Below the pieces are notes generated by a model. The model had not been told where the DNA came from. It ran no database searches and was given only the letters and a program-made list of their open reading frames with translations. Source: Candidatus Altimarinota bacterium (GTDB lineage Bacteria > Patescibacteriota > Gracilibacteria > Absconditabacterales > Absconditicoccaceae). From it: a DNA stretch of 6,303 nucleotides. Within the stretch, counting starts at the first letter, position 1; each line of letters opens with the position of its first letter. The position numbers and the translations under genes were made by a program. Shown here one piece after another: positions 1-6,303 of this stretch. The stretch spans positions 1 to 6,303 of the forward strand of contig JAMOTU010000141.1 in NCBI GenBank assembly GCA_027062165.1, written 5' to 3'.

Positions 1-3
1 ATT

Positions 4-1704
4 ATGCTCAAAGATTTAAATTATATCTCTTTTGATTTTGAAACAACAGGGTTGGATTTAAAAAAAGATGAACCTATTCAGTTTGGTTTAGTAAAATTTG
101 ATAAAGATTTCAATATAATTGATAAGTATTCAACTTATATAAAACCTAAAAAAAATATTTCAGAACTTAAAAATATTGTTTCTTTTATAACTTGACTAAA
201 TTTGAAAGATTTAAAAAATGCTCCTTATTTTGAAGAAGTAATACCAGAAATTAAAAAGTTTTTTGATGAAAAAACAGTTTTAGTATGACAAAATATAGAA
301 TTTGATTATAATTTTTTGAAAAAATATTGGACTGATTTTAAACCTCTTGAATTAATTGATACTTTTGTAATTGCTAAAACAATATTTCATTTTTTCCCAA
401 GTTATTCTTTGGAAGTTCTTTTTGATTTTGTAAAAGATGAATTAGGAATTGATATATCAGAATGGGGACAAGCCCATGATGCTTTAGTGGATAGTTTGAT
501 GAGTATGTATGTTTTTAGATATTCTATAGAATATCTCGAAAAACTTTTTAGTAAATATCCAATTTTACTTAGATTTATATTAAAATCTGATAGCTTTTTT
601 AATACTATTATAGATTTTTCTAAATTTGAAATTCCATCAAATATTAATATTTTCTTACCAAGATTTAAAAAAGAAATTCCACCTAGCAGGAAAGTTTTTA
701 TAGATAAAACGTGGGATATAGATTCTATTAAAAATTTTTGACAGATAAGATTATCTCAATGGAAAATAGTAGAATTTGTAAAAAATGTAGTTTCTCTTCA
801 AAGACCAGTTATTTTGTCAGTTTCTAATAAATGAAAGTTGGAAATAATAGATAAAATATTAGAAAGTATAGGATATACGAATAAATGATTTGTTTCTCAA
901 GATATTATATTTTCAGAAGATAAGGTTGAAAAATTTTTAACAAAGTCTAGATTTGAAGATTATGAAGTTAATTTTTTAATAAAATATTTTTCTCATATTT
1001 ATCAAGGTTTGTCTCGTTTGGATATAAATAGCTTTGAAGAATATAAAGTTTTTAAATTTCTTACGGAAAAAAAAGAAAAAAAATTGCCTCAAATTGTTTT
1101 AACTACTCATGGAGGTTTGTTTTCTTCTATAGATAAGAATATCAATTTAAGAGATTATATTTTATTGTTTTTAGATTGGGATTGGTGGTATGTTAGTTAT
1201 TCAAAATATATAAATGTATCTTTAGATTTATATGATTTTTTAAATAAATTGGAGATTATTTTATATCAACTTAAATTTTTGGAATCAGGAGATGTAGTTT
1301 TAGATTTTGAAAGATTGATTAATCAGTTTATGATTTTTATGGGAGTATTGTTTATGGAGCTTACAAATAAATTTAAAGGTATAAATACAAATAAGTTGGA
1401 AATTGGACCTATTTTAGAGGATATAGATTTTTGGAGAACAAAGAAAATGTATGGGATTTTGAAAAAACAATTTAATGAAGTTAGCAAAAAGTTGATAAAA
1501 TATGATGAATTTATTCAGGATTTAAATAATATTTTATTATCTTTGGAAGAGATATTAAAAAAGTTAATTTTGGTAGAAAAGAGAATGTTTCAAGAAAATA
1601 AATTTTATTATATTTTTCATAAACAGAATGAGGTTATAAATTATGGTAGATTTTTAAATTTTTTAAAAGGTAAGTTTAAGAAAGTTATTTTTTGAAAATT
1701 ATAA
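4..1704 (+). CDS. DEDDh 3'-5' exonuclease fused to a degenerate DinG-like helicase region (code 25)
   Basis: This 566-residue protein is continuous only if TGA is glycine; in-frame TGAs lie at 193, 286, 739, 832, 886 and 1693, and TAA ends it at 1702-1704. Residues 1 to about 175 form a DnaQ-like exonuclease with all five DEDDh residues: D11 and E13 (in DFETTGL), D101 (in NIEFDYNFL), H158 and D163 (in AHDALVD). It should therefore degrade DNA 3' to 5' with two metal ions. From about residue 246 the order of segments recalls DinG: a Q-motif-like stretch (247-259), a motif Ia-like PVILSVSN, then IVLTTHGGLF (364-373), then LFLDWDWW where DEAH would stand. No Walker A is present. There is no cysteine, so no 4Fe-4S cluster as in E. 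coli DinG. S. aureus DinG is a known relative that became a nuclease. The ATG at 4 is chosen because the exonuclease fold begins directly there; upstream sequence is not visible. The nuclease call is firm and the DinG part moderate. Confidence 0.85.
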
Positions 1705-1718
1705 CTAAAAGTTTAGTT
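1703..1718. terminator. Weak hairpin across two abutting convergent stop codons
   Basis: AACTAAA (1703-1709) and TTTAGTT (1712-1718) are perfect inverted repeats, so a 6-7 bp stem with a very small loop can form. The hairpin covers the end of the plus-strand TAA (1702-1704) and the minus-strand TAG (read from CTA at 1705-1707). It could act on both converging transcripts. However, the stem has only one G-C pair per arm and neither side has a clean U-tract, so it is not a canonical intrinsic terminator. It may be a chance feature of AT-rich DNA. Confidence 0.25.
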
Positions 1719-4581
1719 CAAGATCTAATTTATTTATAAACCTTTTAAAGTTTTTATTTGAATTTTTAATAAAATGTCAAAGATCCAAATAATTTTCTAC
1801 AATATTATATTCTGGGAAATATTTATAGTATTTTGATAAATTATTTCATATGAAATCTATTATTTTTTGATATGTTTTAAAATTATCAGGGTTGAGTAGA
1901 ATATTCGTTTTAAAATTTTCTGTATACAGCTTTAAATAAGTATCATTTAGTTTGTTTGCTATTTGATTTAGTCTATACAAAAATTTTAAACTAATGTTCT
2001 TAATAATTTCTTTAAGATCTGAAAGTGTTAGTGGTTTCGAGATATCTACTCCCAAAATATCTTTTATTTGTCATTTATCTATAAGGTTTTTAATATATAT
2101 TTCTTTGAGATCTATAAATCATTGTATTTTTAAATATTGTTTTAGGATTTTTAAATTGGCTTCTAATAAAGAAGAAGCTTCTATTTCTTTTTCGCTTTCT
2201 GGCATCGTAGAGTTGTAAAATAAGTTTTGTACTTTTATTATTCAATTTTCTTTTTTGTAACTCAATTTTATATCTTTTAGTAAAGTAGAAGGCATTTCTA
2301 ATAGATGTTTTGTATTGATATATTCATAATTTGTAGTTATAGGAGTTGTTATTATAGTCTTTTTTTGTCTTATTGTTAAATTGTTGATTAATTCTTTGTA
2401 TTCGATTTGATATTTATTTTTATAAAATTTTAAGATATTTTCTTTAAAAATATCTGTTAAATATTCATTTTTTAGTATTTCTTTGACGACTTCTTTTCTT
2501 TCTTTTGGTGTTTCAGCTAGTTGAAACGCTATTTTATAGCTATTTTCTAATAATTTTTTTCATTCTGAATTTTTAGAGAGTTGCTTTTCTATTTGTTTAT
2601 TTATTTCTTTGTAATTTTTCGATGTATCTATTTTTTTTAAATTTATTTGCTCTACTATTTTTTGAGTAAGAGTTAATTTTTCATTTAATAGTTGAAGTTT
2701 TTTAGATAGTTTTCTATTTTGTTCTCCATAGCTGTATATTTTTTCTTTTTGTTTTTTAATATGGGTATTTTTTATCTTTAATTTTTTTAACTTTTCTTCA
2801 ATTTTTTTAACTTCTTCGTTTATTTTAGTTATTTTATTTATTAAATTTTTTAAAGTGTTTTTAAAAAGTTCATTGTTTCAATAAGTTTTAATAAGGTTTT
2901 CTAATTCTTTCTTTTTAACTAATAGTTTTTGTTTTTCTAAAATTTTTGCTTTTAATAGTTTTTCTTGATATGTTATAGTTATATTAATATTTTTTTCGGT
3001 TTTTTGTAAGTCTTGAAGTTGTTTTTGCAAGATTTGTAATTCTTTGGAGTATTTTTGTCTTAGTGTATTAACTTTGAAATTTATATTTTTAAGTAAATAA
3101 TTTAGTATCTTTTTCTTTTGTTCGTTTGATAAATCATTAGGTAAAGCTTTTAGCGCTATGGATATGGCGTTTATTGGATTATTATTTAGGAATAAATTTG
3201 TTGCTATTTTTTCAATAATATCTTTATCCAATTTGATTTGAGTTTCTTCCAAAAATTTATTAAAATTTTGGATTTTTAAAATGTTATTTTTAAGCTTCCT
3301 TTGATAAAAATTATGATTTAGTTCATATAAAATTCACTTGTCATGAATAGCTTTTTCTATAGTTTTTGTTCATAATGCTTTAATAAAATTTTCTTTATTC
3401 TTTAATAGAGTTTTTAATTTGTTAGGATCTTTTGTTAGTCAAACTAATATTCTATTAGCTTTCCATGAATTTTCTAAAATTTTATTGTATCCTCATGAAA
3501 GTTTTATTGTCTCTTTTCATGTATTAGTTTTTGTGGTAAAATTTATATCGTTTATAATATTATCGGTATTCTCAAAATTAGAAAATGTGAAAATTTTGTA
3601 AAATAAGTCTTTACTGGATTTATAAATAGTTTTCAGTGCAAATAATTCATCTTTAAAATCTCATTTAAATCACAAGTTAAATTTTTCTTCTAATAATAAT
3701 TCTAATTTTTCTTTATTAGATATTTTTATTGTTCAATTAGCAAGTTCCAATTTTAATTTTTTTTTCCAAAAATTTAATAGATTTTCAAATTGTTGTTTAC
3801 CAATTCTTTTAATGAATAATGCTAGCGTTTTATCAGAATTTTTTCAAGTTTGAATATAAAGTTTTAGTAAATAATCTGCTAATCAACGAGAATTAATTTG
3901 TTCAATTCAATTTGGGGTGTTTAAATAAGTTCTTAAAATATTTTCGAAATTAGTTTTTGGTATTACACGATTTCTACCAGGCGTTCCTGGAGCAAATATA
4001 GCATTTCAGTAAAGCTTTAGTTTAGAAGGATTATTGTTATATAATCGTATATAATCTGGATTAGTAATGTAATTGTTTTTGAATAAAAAGTCTGTTTCTA
4101 CGATATTTACTATTTTTTTTCATAAAATTGGTAAAATTTCAGCTATTTCTAGTAATTGTTCACTAGAATATATTTCTTTTGTTTTTTCTAAAATTTTTTT
4201 TGCTGTTATTATGGGAAATAAAATGCTTTTTATTTTAATTTTTTGAAAAAAAGATGCTGTTTCGAAGTCTTTTTCAAATTTTTTTATTTTATTATCTAAA
4301 TATTTTATTATTTTATCTTTGGTAAATTCTTTGTTTATTATTTTTTTATAAAAATTAATTTCTGCAAAATCTTTTAAAGTAAGATTGTTTTTTGTAGATA
4401 AATCTACTTTAAAAAAATCATCTAATATTTTGTCTGGATTAAAGTTTTCTTTATTTTCTAACTGTTTTATTTTTTCTAATGTTTTTTTAGTCTTTTCTAC
4501 TTTATCTTTTTCCAAATTTTTAGAAAATTTTTCTATATGGTTGTCAGTTAAATGAGAAGGGTTTTCTTTTAAAAACTCCAT
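1705..4581 (-). CDS. Large lysine-rich coiled-coil protein of unknown function (code 25)
   Basis: This is one unbroken 958-residue frame when TGA is read as glycine; 20 of its 26 glycines are TGA. I do not recognise the family. The N-terminal part (about 1-150) is lysine/glutamate-rich and helical. A glycine/proline turn, NAIFAPGTPGRNRVI, lies near residues 193-207. Residues about 500-670 are strongly coiled-coil, with long heptad-like K/E/L/Q runs broken near 568 and again about 50 residues later. The final 280 residues are a mixed, possibly globular region. There is no cysteine, only two tryptophans, no signal peptide and no membrane segment, so a cytoplasmic structural, scaffolding or nucleic-acid-binding role is possible but unproven. 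ATG at 4579-4581 is preferred; a TTG at 4624-4626 is an in-frame alternative just below a stop at 4630-4632. No Shine-Dalgarno precedes either. It lies antisense between two parts of a DinG-like gene. Confidence 0.85.
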
Positions 4582-4657
4582 TTTGTAGTTGTTTTTTAAT
4601 AATAAATTAGTAATAATTATATACAAAATTTAAAATTTCGCAAAAATTGCTATATAA
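4582..4657. other. Divergent intergenic region, 76 bp
   Basis: This very AT-rich gap separates the start codons of the minus-strand coiled-coil gene and the plus-strand DinG-like fragment. It holds a plausible promoter for the minus-strand gene, listed separately. For the plus-strand gene only weak TATA-like runs are seen, and none has a matching -35 box at a proper distance. No ribosome binding site of GGAG or AGGA type precedes either ATG. No operator-like palindrome or target-site duplication stands out. Confidence 0.7.
4616..4643 (-). promoter_or_regulatory. Candidate sigma-70-type promoter for the large minus-strand gene
   Basis: On the minus strand a perfect -10 box TATAAT (4621-4616) lies 16 bases downstream of TTGCGA (4643-4638), which matches the -35 consensus TTGACA at four of six positions. 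A transcript would begin near 4609 and leave a leader of about 28 bases before the ATG at 4581. AT-rich DNA yields such boxes by chance, so the support is the spacing and the position directly upstream of the gene. Confidence 0.45.
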
Positions 4658-5011
4658 ATGAAAATATTGGAGACAAAGAAAATAGAAAAAATTGTAGAAG
4701 AGATAAAAGATTGAGTATCTATTTTTATATTTTCTTCCAGAAAGCAGTCTAGTAGAGAATTGTTTGAAAAATTAATAAAAGATAAGGAGATTTTAAATTG
4801 ATGGACTATTTTGGTAGAAAATTTGACTTGAAGTAGATGAAAAATTTTATTTATGGCGAAAAAATTTGATAGGAAAGTTGTTATATGATGATATGATTTT
4901 TATTTTAATTTGATAGGTAATGGGGTAAAGTTTGATAAGTTGATTATATATGATATAGAATGACCTATGAAAGATGTTATGAAAAAGGATATTAAACGAT
5001 ATAGTATTTAG
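4658..5011 (+). CDS. DinG-like C-terminal helicase domain fragment, degenerate (code 25)
   Basis: This 117-residue frame (seven TGA glycines, TAG stop) resembles the second RecA-like domain of DinG/XPD helicases. SIFIFSSRKQ (21-30) matches the motif IV strand (LVLFTSRKQ in E. coli DinG). A segment around TGSRGKILF (57-65) corresponds to the region where DinG binds its partner strand. VVIGGYDFYFNLIGNG (74-89) aligns with the motif V region, whose normal SFxEGxD core is lost. KLIIYDIEGP follows, like the IIxKLPF strand. The motif VI arginines are absent because the protein ends there, so ATPase activity alone is very unlikely. It may be the severed tail of the exonuclease-DinG gene at 4-1704, still pairing with that product, or a decaying remnant. 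It lies 21 bases upstream of der on the same strand and probably shares its transcript. No Shine-Dalgarno precedes the ATG. Confidence 0.65.
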
Positions 5012-5032
5012 TTTTATAAACTTTTATAGACA

Positions 5033-6303
5033 ATGATAAAGATAGGATTAGTTTGAAGATATAATGTATGAAAATCATCTATTTTTAATAGATTAGTAGG
5101 TTCTCATAGAGCTATTGTTACAGATATTAAGTGAACGACCAGAGAAATTTTTAGAGAAAAAGCTAAAATAGATGATAGAAAATTTTTACTTTTGGATAGT
5201 CCTGGTTTGGAGGAAGAACAAGAAATAGAAAAAATAAAAAAAATAATAGATGAGGCAGATATTATTTTATTTGTTGTTGATTGAAAGCAAGGATTAAATC
5301 CACAAGATGAAGCAATAGCTAAATATATTTTTGAGAAATGAAAAGACAAAAATACTATTTTAGTTGTTAATAAATTGGATTCAAAAGTTTATACAGATAA
5401 AGTTTATCAACTTTTGGCTGATTTTTATACTTTATGATTCGAAGATATTATTTGACTTTCTGCAAAACAAAATGAAGGTTTTGAAGATTTAAAAGATTTT
5501 ATTTTAAAAAAGGTTAAGCAATTAAATTTAGATATAGAAGATGACAATGATATAGAAGAGTTATTGGAAGAAATACCTATAGCTATAGTATGAAGGCCAA
5601 ATACAGGAAAATCTACTTTACTTAATACTATTTGTTGAGAAGAAATTGCAAAAGTAGAGGATAGACATTGAACTACACTGGACTATATAAGTTGTGAAAT
5701 AATAAAAGGTGATAAAAAATTTACAATATATGATACGGCTGGCATAAGAAGAAAGTGAAAAATCCATTGATTAGAAAAAATAGCATATCATAAAACTCTA
5801 AAGCTTTTGGAATTTAAAAAGCCTGTTACTATAGTGTTGTTTGATATTTATGAATGAGTAACTCATAGAGATTTAACAATAGTTTGAGATTTGATAAAAT
5901 TGAAAATACCTTTGATAGTAGCAGTCAACAAAATAGACAAATTAACTGATTTTCAAGTTAGAAAGAAATTTAATGATATAGTAAAAGCCTTACATTTTGC
6001 TAAATGGATTCCTATAGTACCTATCTCTGCTAAAAATTGAAAGGGGATTAATCAATTATTTAATTGGGTAGAAAAAGTATATAAAGAATATCATAAAAGA
6101 ATTTCTACATCAGAGCTTAATAGAGTTATTCAAACAGCACGGCTTCAAAAACCTCCAAGGTTTCCTAAAAATAAAATTTGTAAAGTATATTATGCTACTC
6201 AACCAGAAGTAGCGCCTCCTACTTTTGTATTTTTTGTTAATAAGGAGGATTACGTAAATTTTGCTTTTAAAAGATGGTTAGAAAATGTTATAAGAGAAAA
6301 TTT
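5033..6303 (+). CDS. der: Ribosome assembly GTPase Der (EngA), 3' end cut by the window (code 25)
   Basis: Der binds and hydrolyses GTP while helping the 50S ribosomal subunit mature. Here 423 codons are visible. GTPase domain 1 has G1 GRYNVGKSS (8-16), G2 threonines near 35-36, G3 DSPG (55-58), G4 NKLD (113-116) and SAK (143-145). An acidic linker (about 167-180) leads to domain 2, with GRPNTGKST (187-195), DTAG (234-237), NKID (299-302) and SAK (332-334). The C-terminal KH-like domain follows, with the family signature YYATQPEVAPPTFVFFVN. Only roughly 15-20 residues are missing beyond the right edge. Fifteen of the 24 glycines are TGA, including conserved P-loop glycines, which fixes the code. 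Domain 1 reads DSPG instead of the usual DTxG, and its switch II region is a few residues shorter than in E. coli. The ATG at 5033 is right for the family, as the first beta strand starts immediately. No Shine-Dalgarno is seen. It is probably co-transcribed with the short gene before it. Confidence 0.97.

Noticed and set aside
4..1704. Reading the left-hand gene as a broken pseudogene with several stop codons.
   Set aside because: All internal stops are TGA and none is TAA or TAG. They all lie in one frame, and neighbouring der proves TGA is glycine in this DNA.
1994..2218. Plus-strand open frame of 74 codons.
   Set aside because: It lies wholly inside the minus-strand 958-residue gene, shows no family features and is a shadow of AT-rich coding sequence.
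3419..3601. Plus-strand open frame of 60 codons.
   Set aside because: Also antisense within the minus-strand gene, with no recognisable motif or start signal.
4624..4626. TTG as the start of the large minus-strand gene, adding 15 residues.
   Set aside because: It falls inside the predicted spacer between -10 and -35 boxes and has no ribosome binding site; the ATG at 4581 is the better start.
1690..4657. Target-site duplication or terminal inverted repeats flanking the antisense gene, as for a mobile element.
   Set aside because: Comparing the two edges by eye shows only trivial A/T matches, and the protein carries no visible transposase or recombinase motif.
4651..4658. TATATAAA as a -10 box for the 117-residue gene.
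   Set aside because: It runs into the ATG, so transcription would start inside the gene, and no -35 box is suitably placed.
5012..5028. Repeated TTTTATA (5012-5018 and 5022-5028) before der as a regulatory element.
   Set aside because: Seven-base A/T repeats are expected by chance in this composition, and nothing else supports a function.
5104..5349. Minus-strand open frame of 81 codons with a serine/phenylalanine-rich, membrane-like product.
   Set aside because: It is antisense to the highly conserved first GTPase domain of der; the hydrophobic look is a by-product of the complementary strand.
5033..6303. Mycoplasma-type code (TGA as tryptophan).
   Set aside because: TGA falls on invariant glycines of GTPase P-loops, where tryptophan is impossible, and tryptophan is encoded by TGG.

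Overview
The window is very AT-rich bacterial DNA that uses TGA as a glycine codon. The clearest proof is the GTPase gene at the right end, where TGA sits at invariant P-loop glycines (5054-5056, 5069-5071, 5591-5593) while TGG still encodes tryptophan. This is genetic code 25, known from the candidate phyla Absconditabacteria (SR1) and Gracilibacteria, so the DNA most likely comes from one of these small-genome, host-dependent lineages. The sequence does not show which one. Read with the standard code, every gene here looks shattered. Read with code 25, four long clean frames cover almost the whole window.

Layout. (1) 4-1704, plus strand: a 566-residue protein with an intact DEDDh (DnaQ-like) 3'-5' exonuclease domain, followed by a worn DinG-like helicase region with no Walker A motif and no DEAH box. 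(2) 1705-4581, minus strand: a 958-residue, lysine-rich, cysteine-free protein with a central coiled coil and no recognised family. Its stop codon directly abuts the stop of gene 1. (3) 4658-5011, plus strand: 117 residues resembling the C-terminal helicase domain of DinG, also degenerate. (4) 5033 to the right edge, plus strand: der (engA), the double-GTPase ribosome assembly factor, lacking only its last residues.

Genes 1 and 3 together look like the two ends of one exonuclease-DinG protein. Gene 1 stops about where helicase motif III would lie, and gene 3 starts shortly before motif IV. The large orphan gene lies between them on the opposite strand. I infer that an exonuclease-DinG gene was split, with the helicase part decaying and the nuclease kept. 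Gene 3 and der are 21 bases apart on the same strand and are probably co-transcribed. The orphan gene has a plausible sigma-70-type promoter in the 76-base divergent gap. No start codon whose upstream region is visible has a Shine-Dalgarno sequence.

No RNA genes, CRISPR arrays, transposases or long repeats are visible. No stretch longer than 300 bases lacks a gene; the largest gap is the 76-base divergent region.
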